Both the position numbers and the translations under genes were made by a program. From assembly GCA_964526785.1 (NCBI GenBank), contig CAZGMJ010000119.1, positions 1 to 8,033 of the forward strand: a stretch of DNA of 8,033 nt. Reading direction: 5' to 3'. The first letter of the stretch is position 1. Every line of letters begins with the position of its first letter. Shown piece after piece: positions 1 through 6,448 of this stretch. Under the pieces are notes generated by a model. It saw only the letters and a list, made by a program, of their open reading frames with translations. It was not told the origin of the DNA and did no database searches. Origin of the DNA: CAZGMJ01 sp964526785. GTDB taxonomy: Bacteria; Planctomycetota; Phycisphaerae; Sedimentisphaerales; Anaerobacaceae.

Positions 1-812
1 CTGAGTACGTTGTCATCGAGGCCAGGCCGGCCGGAGACGCGCTGCCTTTTGAGCACGGTTCCTGGTCCGGCAAGATTTACGACGACGGGTTTTACGGCAA
101 GGGTACGTTGCGAGACAAGAGCGGCAACTTCGAAATGCAGCGAGTGTCTTTTGAATCTCCTCGGCTCACAGCAAAGCCCCCTGAAGGCGCATTGGTTCTG
201 TTTGATGGCAGCAGTTTTGACAGGTGGGAGATGGTCAACCGCGACGGCTCGACAGAACCCGTCACATGGAAGAACGTCGGAGGCGTGATGCGAATCGTCC
301 CGGCAATGGGCAATCATCAGATCGGCGCTTCCATTGCGACAAAGCGGACTTTTGGCGATTTCCACCTGCATTTAGAGTTTCGCCTGCCCGTACTGGCCGA
401 GAACACAGACCAGCGACGGGGCAACAGCGGTGTCATTATCGAGGAATTCCAGTTCTTCGAGGTTCAGGTGCTGGATACCTACAGTCTGCCCGGCTATTAC
501 GACGAGTGCGGCGCGATCTATCAGATCGCACGCCCAAAAACCAACATGTGCCTCATGCCGCGGCAATGGCAGAGCTACGACATCGAGTTTCGGGCCCCGC
601 GATTTGATAGTCAAGGCAACCTGGCCGAAGCACCACGCATCACCGTCAATCATAACGGCACACTGATTCACAAGGATTTCGTGCTGCCGTATTCGGACAA
701 TGCAGTCAAGGCGCGGCGGGAAAGGCCTGAGTCTCGCAAACCGGGACGCATCAAGCTTCAGGATCATGGGTATCCGGTGGAGTACCGCAACATCTGGATA
801 GTCGAGAGATAG
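1..812 (+). CDS. 3-keto-disaccharide hydrolase-like protein (DUF1080), 5' end outside window
   Basis: The reading frame is open from the left edge (first whole codon at position 3) to a TAG at 810-812, giving 269 visible residues. The TTG at 108 is internal, because readable family-like sequence continues upstream of it. The 3-keto-disaccharide hydrolase/DUF1080 family (concanavalin-like beta-sandwich) acts on glycosides whose sugar has been oxidised at C3. Visible hallmarks, numbered from the first whole codon, are KPPEGALVLFDGSSFDRW near 58-75, the strand FGDFHLHLEFRLP at 117-129, NSGV at 141-144, FEVQVLDTY at 152-160, DECGAIY at 167-173, WQSYDIEF from 189, and the closing LQDHG (252-256) and YRNIWI (261-266). 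About 55 residues precede the domain, as in many planctomycete members. Any signal peptide lies outside the window; export is expected from family habit. The gene sits 57 nt before a Tat-exported Gfo/Idh oxidoreductase, a pairing that fits oxidation followed by cleavage. The exact substrate cannot be read from sequence. Confidence 0.9.
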   Translation, partial: EYVVIEARPAGDALPFEHGSWSGKIYDDGFYGKGTLRDKSGNFEMQRVSFESPRLTAKPPEGALVLFDGSSFDRWEMVNRDGSTEPVTWKNVGGVMRIVPAMGNHQIGASIATKRTFGDFHLHLEFRLPVLAENTDQRRGNSGVIIEEFQFFEVQVLDTYSLPGYYDECGAIYQIARPKTNMCLMPRQWQSYDIEFRAPRFDSQGNLAEAPRITVNHNGTLIHKDFVLPYSDNAVKARRERPESRKPGRIKLQDHGYPVEYRNIWIVER

Positions 813-858
813 ACGCCGCGACCGATTCGGTCAGGGGCAAGAAGACAACAGGCATTAC

Positions 859-862
859 GAGG
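859..862 (+). promoter_or_regulatory. Shine-Dalgarno GAGG for the Gfo/Idh gene
   Basis: GAGG lies 7 nt before the ATG at 870. It supports that start over the in-frame ATG at 885, which would leave only a few residues before the twin-arginine motif. Confidence 0.55.
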
Positions 863-869
863 ATCAATC

Positions 870-2342
870 ATGAATGGCAGGAAAATGCGAATTTCACGGC
901 GAGGTTTTGTCGGAGGCGCGCTTGCGCTTGCCGGCGCCGCAGGGTTGCCGAAGCTGCGTGCGTCGCAGAGACAGAATATCCGAGGAGCACATGAGGACAT
1001 CCGCCTGGCTGTCGCAGGGCTCAGGCAAAAGGGCAAGGAGCATATCAAAGGCTTCAGAGAGATTCCCGGAGTGCGAGTAGTTGCACTGTGCGATTGCGAC
1101 AGCGAATACCTGGATATCGAGGCACGGCAGTTTAACAAGCGCAACGAACCAATTAAGACATACGTGGACTATCGCGAACTCATCGACGACAGGGACATCG
1201 ATGCAGTTGTCATAGCAGCGCCCGATCATTGGCATGCCTTGATGACGGTTTGGGCCTGTCAGGCCGGCAAGGACGTCTATGTCGAGAAGCCCGCCTGCCA
1301 CAGTATCTGGGAAGGCTATCGAATGGTCGAGGCCGCCCGCAAGTATAAGTGCATCGTGCAGGTCGGTTCTCAAAACCGGTCCGACGTGGGACTGCGGGAA
1401 GCTATACCCTACATCCAGCAAGGACATCTCGGAAAGATCCGCATGGTTCGCGGATTTCGCTTCGGCCGCCGAAAGAGTATCGGCAAGGTCAGCGGCCCAC
1501 AGCCGATACCATCCACCTGCGACTACAATCTGTTTCAGGGACCTGCCGAGCTGCTGCCGCTGATGCGCCAGGAGCTTCATTACGATTGGCATTGGATCTG
1601 GGACACGGGAACCGGCGAGATCGGCAATATCGGCGCTCACCAACTCGACCATGCGCGATGGGCGATGGGTGAGAATGGCACAGCCCCGCGTGTGGTCAGT
1701 TACGGCGGCCGCTTCGGATACGATGATGACGGCCAGACTCCCAACACGCAACTGGTGTATTTCGACTACAAACCGGTGCCGCTTATTTACGAAATCAGAG
1801 CGCTGCCCCGAGAGTTCGATGACCCGGCGCTGGATACCTATCGCGGGCTTCGCACAAGCCTCCGGGTCGATTGCGAAGGGGGCTTCTTCGCCGGCGGACG
1901 GGGCGGGGGATGGGCGTATGACAACGACGGCAGGAAGATCAAACAGTTCAAAGGGGACGGCGGGGCCGACCATCAGGCGAATTTCATCAAGGCAGTTCGC
2001 AGCCGCAAAGTCGGCGATCTGCGAGCCGATATCCGGGTCGGACAAGTATCCGCTACTCTATGCCACATGGCGAATATCTCCTATCGTCTCGGCCATGCCA
2101 CCGGCCGGCAGGGACTGCGTCGAGCCGCGCAGGACAACACCGTCCTGACCGAACATGTCGATCGCCTGCTGAGCCATATCGATGCGAACAAGATCAATTT
2201 GAGCAATAATCCCGTGCGTCTGGGCCCGATGCTGACGTTCGATTACGACCGCCAACGATTCACCGGCGAGTCCGCCGAGTATGCCAATATGTTTCTGAAA
2301 CGCATTTACCGCCCCCCGTTCATCCTGCCGGATACGGTTTGA
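870..2342 (+). CDS. Tat-exported Gfo/Idh/MocA-family oxidoreductase
   Basis: This 490-residue NAD(P)-dependent sugar oxidoreductase has an N-terminal Tat signal: RISRRGFVGG with the Arg pair at 10-11, a hydrophobic stretch at 14-25 and a possible cleavage after LRA (29-31). The Rossmann domain follows from about residue 44. The dinucleotide loop reads GLRQKG (50-55), so the middle Gly of the usual GxGxxG is Arg. An acidic DCD lies at 75-77, APDHWH at 117-122, and the family EKP signature at 139-141, whose Lys is the usual catalytic/cofactor-linked residue. GNIGAHQLDHARW (252-264) supplies the conserved active-site His. A C-terminal segment ending KRIYRPPFILP is typical of planctomycete members. 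Family members oxidise or reduce sugar hydroxyls; next to a DUF1080 protein, C3 oxidation of a glycoside is the natural inference. Tat export fits a protein folded with its cofactor before transport. The substrate is not determinable. Confidence 0.92.
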   Translation: MNGRKMRISRRGFVGGALALAGAAGLPKLRASQRQNIRGAHEDIRLAVAGLRQKGKEHIKGFREIPGVRVVALCDCDSEYLDIEARQFNKRNEPIKTYVDYRELIDDRDIDAVVIAAPDHWHALMTVWACQAGKDVYVEKPACHSIWEGYRMVEAARKYKCIVQVGSQNRSDVGLREAIPYIQQGHLGKIRMVRGFRFGRRKSIGKVSGPQPIPSTCDYNLFQGPAELLPLMRQELHYDWHWIWDTGTGEIGNIGAHQLDHARWAMGENGTAPRVVSYGGRFGYDDDGQTPNTQLVYFDYKPVPLIYEIRALPREFDDPALDTYRGLRTSLRVDCEGGFFAGGRGGGWAYDNDGRKIKQFKGDGGADHQANFIKAVRSRKVGDLRADIRVGQVSATLCHMANISYRLGHATGRQGLRRAAQDNTVLTEHVDRLLSHIDANKINLSNNPVRLGPMLTFDYDRQRFTGESAEYANMFLKRIYRPPFILPDTV

Positions 2343-2415
2343 GAGCCGCGGGCTTCCCGGCTTGTGGATGCGGGCCGGTTGACGTATAGTACTTGGGCAC
2401 CTGCAGGAGATACGG

Positions 2416-3450
2416 ATGCAACAGGATTACCTGAACTGGGCGGTCGCGAACACGAAGACAGCCTGGTGGCATGATTCGGCCGATCCCGCCGAATTGGCCG
2501 CGGCTATCGGGAACGGCGCGGTCGGCGCTACAACAAACCCGTATCTGGCGAATCTGGCGCTTTCGAACAACAGGAATCTCTGGTCCGATGAAATCGCGGC
2601 CGTTTTGCAGAACCCCACCGAACCCGAGCGTACGGCCGAAGACTTGATGAGTATCGCCATAAAGCACGCTGCCGAGCGATTGTTGGGAGAGTACGAGAAA
2701 AGCGACGGGCGCATGGGTTTTGTCTGCGCACAGGTGAATCCCGCAAGCGCGGCCGACCGTCAAATAATGCTCGCAGCCGCCAGACGCCTGAGCAAATGGG
2801 CTCCCAATATCGCAGTCAAATTGCCCGCGACCAGGGCCGGACTCGATGTTCTGGAGGATTGTATCAGCGAGGGAATCACGTGTACCGTGACGGTCAGTTA
2901 CACTGCGGCTCAGACAATCTCCATCGCCGAGCGACACAACAAGGGCGCCGCACGTGCGCGGGCCGATGGCGGCGAACCGGGCAGGTGTTTCGCGGTGATT
3001 ATGATCGGACGCCTGGATGACTATCTCCGAGACGTGGCGCACGACCGCCGTGCTGAGGTCACCGAAGACGATATTCGTTGGGCCGGACTGGCTGTTACCA
3101 AGCGGGTGTACAGGATGTACCGGCAGCGCAATTATGACGCGAAGCTCATTGTCGCCGCCATGCGGGGGACATACCACATGACAGAACTGGCCGGCGCCGA
3201 GATCATCATGTCGATAGCCGTGCCGTATCAGAAGATGCTCCTGACCGAACCGCTGGCGCATGAAGAGCGAATTAACGCAGACATTCCGGCCGACGCCGTC
3301 CGCAGGCTGTCGACCATACCGGATTTCGTTCGCGCATACGAGCCGGGCGCCATGGAACCGTCCGACTTCATCAGTTACGGGGTCACCCAGCGAACCCTCA
3401 CGCAGTTCCATGAGGCCGGCTGGAAACTCCTGGAGAACTTCCAGGTTTGA
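2416..3450 (+). CDS. Transaldolase-family Schiff-base aldolase (transaldolase / fructose-6-phosphate aldolase-like)
   Basis: This 344-residue protein has no signal peptide and is presumably cytoplasmic. AGGAG at 2405-2409 sits 6 nt before the ATG. Class I aldolase landmarks are clear: HDSAD at 19-23 (Asp20 aligns by eye with catalytic Asp17 of E. coli TalB), ATTNP at 38-42, and AVKLPAT at 133-139 with Schiff-base Lys135. GITCTVTVSYTAAQ follows at 153-166, then IGRLDDYL (197-204) with Arg199, AAMRGTYH with Arg250, and ELAGAEIIMSI. At the acid/base position the protein has Gln106 (CAQVNP), as in fructose-6-phosphate aldolase (FAQVMA), not the Glu of transaldolase. At the position that is Phe in TalB and Tyr in FSA it has Met196. 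Both Arg that hold the substrate phosphate in TalB appear kept, while a Ser is replaced by Ala248. It is longer than FSA (about 220 residues) and has an extra polar segment near 170-190. Transaldolase, FSA-type aldolase or another retro-aldolase are all possible; garR downstream favours sugar-acid cleavage. Confidence 0.85.
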   Translation: MQQDYLNWAVANTKTAWWHDSADPAELAAAIGNGAVGATTNPYLANLALSNNRNLWSDEIAAVLQNPTEPERTAEDLMSIAIKHAAERLLGEYEKSDGRMGFVCAQVNPASAADRQIMLAAARRLSKWAPNIAVKLPATRAGLDVLEDCISEGITCTVTVSYTAAQTISIAERHNKGAARARADGGEPGRCFAVIMIGRLDDYLRDVAHDRRAEVTEDDIRWAGLAVTKRVYRMYRQRNYDAKLIVAAMRGTYHMTELAGAEIIMSIAVPYQKMLLTEPLAHEERINADIPADAVRRLSTIPDFVRAYEPGAMEPSDFISYGVTQRTLTQFHEAGWKLLENFQV

Positions 3451-3482
3451 CCTGCAAGAATCAGCAAGAGTGCGGAACCACA

Positions 3483-3500
3483 TGCCGCTGAAGTGCGGCA
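3483..3500 (+). other. Small inverted repeat (6-bp stem, 6-nt loop) before garR
   Basis: TGCCGC (3483-3488) and GCGGCA (3495-3500) are perfect reverse complements around a TGAAGT loop, about 30 nt after the aldolase stop and 12 nt before the garR ribosome binding site. No T-run follows, so it is not a canonical intrinsic terminator. A short hairpin here could mark mRNA processing or could be chance. Confidence 0.3.
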
Positions 3501-3512
3501 GGAGACACTGAG

Positions 3513-3519
3513 AAAGGAG
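3513..3519 (+). promoter_or_regulatory. Strong Shine-Dalgarno fixing a GTG start
   Basis: AAAGGAG lies 8 nt before the GTG at 3528 and is the strongest ribosome binding site in the window. It decides the start: the first in-frame ATG is inside the nucleotide-binding loop (residue 12), so initiation must be at GTG, which also matches the N-terminus of E. coli GarR. Confidence 0.8.
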
Positions 3520-3527
3520 TTACACAA

Positions 3528-4418
3528 GTGAAGAAAATTGGATTCATCGGACTGGGCATTATGGGCAATCCCATGGCCAAAAACCTGATAAAGGCCGGAT
3601 ACGAGCTTACCGTCTACGATATATTGCCGGAGAAGATCGACGATCTCGTTAAGGCTGGGGCAAAAGCTGCCGGATCAAGCAGCGAAGCGGCCGCCGCCAG
3701 CGAGCTTGTCATCACCATGCTTCCCAATTCGCCCGAAGTCAAGGAGGCCGTACTGGGTCCGGGCGGCGTGCTCGAAGGAGCCAATTCGGAGATAATCCTG
3801 GTCGATATGAGTTCGATCGCCCCGTTGGCCAGCCAGGAAGTGGCTGCGAAAGCGAGAGAAGAAGGCGTGATCATGCTCGACGCTCCCGTCAGCGGTGGCG
3901 AGCCGAAGGCCATCGAGGGAACCCTTGCAATCATGGTGGGCGGTCCCGCGGACACTTTTGAAAAGGTGAAGGACATCCTCGGCATAATGGGAGCTTCGGT
4001 CACCCTGGTCGGGGATATCGGCAGCGGCAATACCACGAAGCTCGCCAACCAGATCATTGTCGCCCTTAACATCGCGGCGATGGGCGAGGCCATGACCCTC
4101 GCCACCAAAGCCGGCGTCGATCCCGAAAAGGTATTCCAGGCAATACGCGGCGGGCTGGCCGGCAGCACCGTGCTGGAGGCGAAGATGCCGCTGGTCCTGA
4201 CGGGCAATTTCAAGCCGGGTTTCCGCATCGAACTGCACATCAAGGATTTGGCTAACGCACTGGATACCGCGCACGAACTCGGCGTGCCCGTGCCGCTTTC
4301 GAGCGTCGTCATGGAGGCGATGCAGGCCCTGAGATTGGACGGCAAAGGCGACGACGATCACGGCGGCATCGTCCAGTTCTATGAGAAACTCGCCCGGGTG
4401 CAGATACGACAGGCTTAA
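3528..4418 (+). CDS. garR: Tartronate semialdehyde reductase (2-hydroxy-3-oxopropionate reductase)
   Basis: This 296-residue beta-hydroxyacid dehydrogenase matches the length of E. coli GarR (294). It reduces tartronate semialdehyde to D-glycerate with NAD(P)H, the shared last step of galactarate/glucarate and glyoxylate breakdown. The Rossmann motif GFIGLGIMG opens the protein. ITMLPNSPEVKE lies at 62-73, MSSIAPLAS at 94-102 and the substrate-binding DAPVSGGEPKA at 118-128. The catalytic segment GSGNTTKLANQ carries Lys171, followed by IRGGLAGSTVLEAK (206-219), GNFKPGFRIELHIKDLANALD (226-246) and a C-terminal DHGGIVQFYEKLA. Several of these blocks are near-identical to E. coli GarR as I recall it, which makes this more specific than a generic 3-hydroxyisobutyrate dehydrogenase call. 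No signal peptide is present, so it is cytoplasmic. It follows the transaldolase-family gene by 77 nt and precedes an SDR by 96 nt; an aldolase making tartronate semialdehyde would feed it directly. Translation starts at GTG. Confidence 0.93.
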   Translation: MKKIGFIGLGIMGNPMAKNLIKAGYELTVYDILPEKIDDLVKAGAKAAGSSSEAAAASELVITMLPNSPEVKEAVLGPGGVLEGANSEIILVDMSSIAPLASQEVAAKAREEGVIMLDAPVSGGEPKAIEGTLAIMVGGPADTFEKVKDILGIMGASVTLVGDIGSGNTTKLANQIIVALNIAAMGEAMTLATKAGVDPEKVFQAIRGGLAGSTVLEAKMPLVLTGNFKPGFRIELHIKDLANALDTAHELGVPVPLSSVVMEAMQALRLDGKGDDDHGGIVQFYEKLARVQIRQA

Positions 4419-4514
4419 GCGGCCTCTGCGGTCCGGGACTGAACAGGAACCTGCACTGAAACACATAGGGAAACAGTAAGAGCTGCTGCTTCTCTGCACC
4501 ATGGAGAACGGAAC

Positions 4515-5234
4515 ATGGAATTGAAAGACAAAGCCGTACTCGTAGCAGGCGGCGCCGGCGGCATCGGCCTTGGCATTGCCAGAGCTCTGGCCGCCGAAGG
4601 CTGCAAGGTAGCCGTGGCGGACCTCAGCGAGCAAGCTCTCGCTCAAGCCGTCGAGTCGGAGAGCCTGATCGGCCGTGTATGCGACGTGACGAAACGCCAC
4701 CAGGTCGCCGAGCTTTTCAAGTGGTTCGCTGACGAAGTTGGCGAAATCGACATTCTCGTCAACTCGGCGGGCATCAACGTCGGCAAGAGAATGATGGCCG
4801 ATATCGACCCGGCGGACTTCGACCACGTCATGAACGTCAACACCACCGGAACATTCAATTGCATTCACGCGGCGCTGCCTGCAATGCGACAGAAGAAGTC
4901 GGGCCTGATCGTCAATATCGTATCGCTGGCCGGCCTGCGCGCGATGCTGCTGGCGGGCATGCCCTATTGTGTCTCGAAATTTGCCACCGGAGCACTCGGC
5001 ACGTTCGTGAATCTCGAAGAGGCTGAAAACGGTATCAAGGTGACGAACATATATCCGGGCGAGACAAACACGCCCATCGTCGAAAAGCGTCCATCCCCCC
5101 CGCCGCGGGAAAAGCGAGCGGCCATGTTGCAACCTGAAGATATCGCCGCGTGCGTGGTGATGGCAGCCAAACTCCCGCCACGAGCGGTGGTACCAGAGTT
5201 GGTCATAACGCCGCCCCACATGATGGTCGGCTGA
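4515..5234 (+). CDS. Short-chain dehydrogenase/reductase (SDR), classical type
   Basis: This 239-residue cytoplasmic NAD(P)-dependent oxidoreductase starts at an ATG preceded by GGAG (4503-4506). The cofactor loop reads AGGAGGIG (11-18), fitting the GxxxGxG pattern. Asp36 ends the second beta strand (VAVAD), which favours NAD(H) over NADP(H). CDV follows at 56-58, the structural NSAG at 83-86 and the NVNTTGTF helix at 108-115 with Asn109. The catalytic residues are Ser137 (NIVSLAG), Tyr151 and Lys155 (YCVSK), so all active-site positions are intact. PGETNTPI (181-188) is the usual post-Lys proline-glycine segment, and the C-terminus carries VPELVITPP. The substrate cannot be read from sequence. 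Its position between garR and an isomerase-like gene suggests oxidation or reduction of a sugar or sugar acid. The 118 nt after it (5235-5352) hold no gene, no clear promoter and no terminator; only a GGCCGGCC palindrome stands out at 5294-5301. Confidence 0.9.
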   Translation: MELKDKAVLVAGGAGGIGLGIARALAAEGCKVAVADLSEQALAQAVESESLIGRVCDVTKRHQVAELFKWFADEVGEIDILVNSAGINVGKRMMADIDPADFDHVMNVNTTGTFNCIHAALPAMRQKKSGLIVNIVSLAGLRAMLLAGMPYCVSKFATGALGTFVNLEEAENGIKVTNIYPGETNTPIVEKRPSPPPREKRAAMLQPEDIAACVVMAAKLPPRAVVPELVITPPHMMVG

Positions 5235-5352
5235 GAAGCAGCGCAATCTCGGGAGTCCGGGTCGCTCCGAACATAATGATCCGGCACATTTCAGGCCGGC
5301 CTCCGCGACCGCGAGGAATCGGACAGATATATCCCGAAGGAGATCGCAGATC

Positions 5353-6417
5353 ATGAATCGAAGAGAAGCACTTGGTTCCATCGCCGGCTCTGTGGCCGGC
5401 TTCGCATTGACAAATCCAGTCAAGCCCGCCGCAGTGCAACCGCAACGATCAAAGAAGCTCGGAATTGCCCGATTCAGTTACAGCATTCGCAGCAGGGCCG
5501 AACGGTTGGGCAACATCCAGAGGCGCATCACAGGCCCCGTCGACTTCCTCAAGCACGCCCACAGCGTCAGGGCCGGCGGCATCCAGGACAGAATCACAAA
5601 TGCGAATGATGCGCACCAACTCCGTCGTTATGCAGAGAACTACGGCCTCTTTGTCGAAGGCTCCACCTCGCTGCCGCGCAACGAGCGGGATGTGGATCGC
5701 TTCGAATCGCATCTCCGCACAGCCACAACCGCCGGTGCAACCGTCGTCCGCATTGCTATTGGGGGCCGTCGCTACGAGCAGTTCGACCGGCGAGAGCAAT
5801 ATGAGGCCTTCGCCGAGCGGGCATGGCAGTCCATCCAACTGGCCGAACCGGTCGCCGCAAGACACCGCATCAGGCTTGCCATTGAGAACCACAAGGACTT
5901 CCGCGTACCACAAATGCTGCGTATGCTGGAGAAACTCGACAGCGAATACGTCGGAATCTGCCTGGACACAGGCAACAGCTTCGCATTGCTCGAAGACCCG
6001 ATGGACGTCGTTCGCACCTATGCGCCGTGGGCCCATTCGGTGCACGTCAAGGATATGGCAGTCCGCGAATACACCGACGGCTTTCTCCTCGCAGACGTTC
6101 CTATCGGCAAGGGTCTGCTCGATTTGCCCGAGATGGTCCGTATCATCAGGAATGCCAAACCGCAGATCAACTTCAGTCTGGAAATGGCAACGCGCGACCC
6201 ACTCGAAGTGCCTTGTCTCACCGAAGAATACTGGGCCACGTTCACCGATGTCTCTGGAGCGGCCCTCGCCCGCACCCTGCGCTACGTTCGCGACAACGCC
6301 GCGAGCGAAGCCGCTTTGCCCCGTGTCAGTCACCTGTCCCAACCGGAGCAAGTTGCCCTGGAGGAGCAGCACATCAAACAGTGCCTTAGATATGCAGCCG
6401 AAAACCTGAATCTCTAA
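5353..6417 (+). CDS. Sugar phosphate isomerase/epimerase-like TIM-barrel protein with Tat-type signal
   Basis: This 354-residue member of the xylose isomerase-like/AP endonuclease 2 TIM-barrel superfamily starts at an ATG with AAGGAG (5337-5342) 10 nt upstream. The N-terminus MNRREALGSIAGSVAGFAL has Arg3-Arg4 followed by a weakly hydrophobic stretch, the short Tat-type leader common in planctomycete secreted enzymes. The barrel starts near KKLGIARFSYS (34-44). Four likely metal ligands appear in family order: Glu178 (AIENH), Asp205 (CLDTGN), His231 (VHVKD) and Glu277 (SLEM). A divalent-metal site is therefore probably intact. Relatives include sugar epimerases, hydroxypyruvate isomerase and inosose-pathway enzymes. 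Beside DUF1080 and Gfo/Idh proteins, members are linked to processing keto-sugars, so epimerase, isomerase or elimination/hydration chemistry is plausible here. The leader argues against a cytoplasmic hydroxypyruvate isomerase partner for GarR. The tail beyond about residue 315 is charged and family-variable. The exact reaction is unknown. Confidence 0.85.
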   Translation: MNRREALGSIAGSVAGFALTNPVKPAAVQPQRSKKLGIARFSYSIRSRAERLGNIQRRITGPVDFLKHAHSVRAGGIQDRITNANDAHQLRRYAENYGLFVEGSTSLPRNERDVDRFESHLRTATTAGATVVRIAIGGRRYEQFDRREQYEAFAERAWQSIQLAEPVAARHRIRLAIENHKDFRVPQMLRMLEKLDSEYVGICLDTGNSFALLEDPMDVVRTYAPWAHSVHVKDMAVREYTDGFLLADVPIGKGLLDLPEMVRIIRNAKPQINFSLEMATRDPLEVPCLTEEYWATFTDVSGAALARTLRYVRDNAASEAALPRVSHLSQPEQVALEEQHIKQCLRYAAENLNL

Positions 6418-6448
6418 TCGCCCGAAGAGCCAATGGAGAATGTAGACT

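Noticed and set aside
108..812. TTG at 108 as the start of the DUF1080 gene
   Set aside because: The frame continues upstream to the left edge without a stop and with family-like sequence, and no ribosome binding site precedes the TTG, so the gene begins outside the window.
894..2045. 383-codon open frame on the minus strand
   Set aside because: It is a shadow of the Gfo/Idh gene, whose motifs run through the whole region on the + strand.
2345..2361. GC-rich hairpin GCC-gc-GGG-ctt-CCC-GGC just after the Gfo/Idh stop, considered as a terminator
   Set aside because: It has a 2-nt bulge, a 3-nt loop and no T-run afterwards, so an intrinsic terminator is not supported.
2379..2390. TTGACG followed by TATAGT, considered as a promoter for the aldolase gene
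   Set aside because: The two hexamers are directly adjacent instead of about 17 nt apart, and no second -10-like hexamer lies at the right distance.
3528..4418. Generic 3-hydroxyisobutyrate dehydrogenase call for the garR gene
   Set aside because: Several long blocks match E. coli GarR specifically, including the substrate loop and the NFKPGFRI segment, so the narrower call is better supported.
3675..5423. 582-codon open frame on the minus strand
   Set aside because: It lies antisense to garR and the SDR, both with intact family motifs and ribosome binding sites. Long antisense open frames are expected in GC-rich coding sequence, and its translation shows no recognisable domain.
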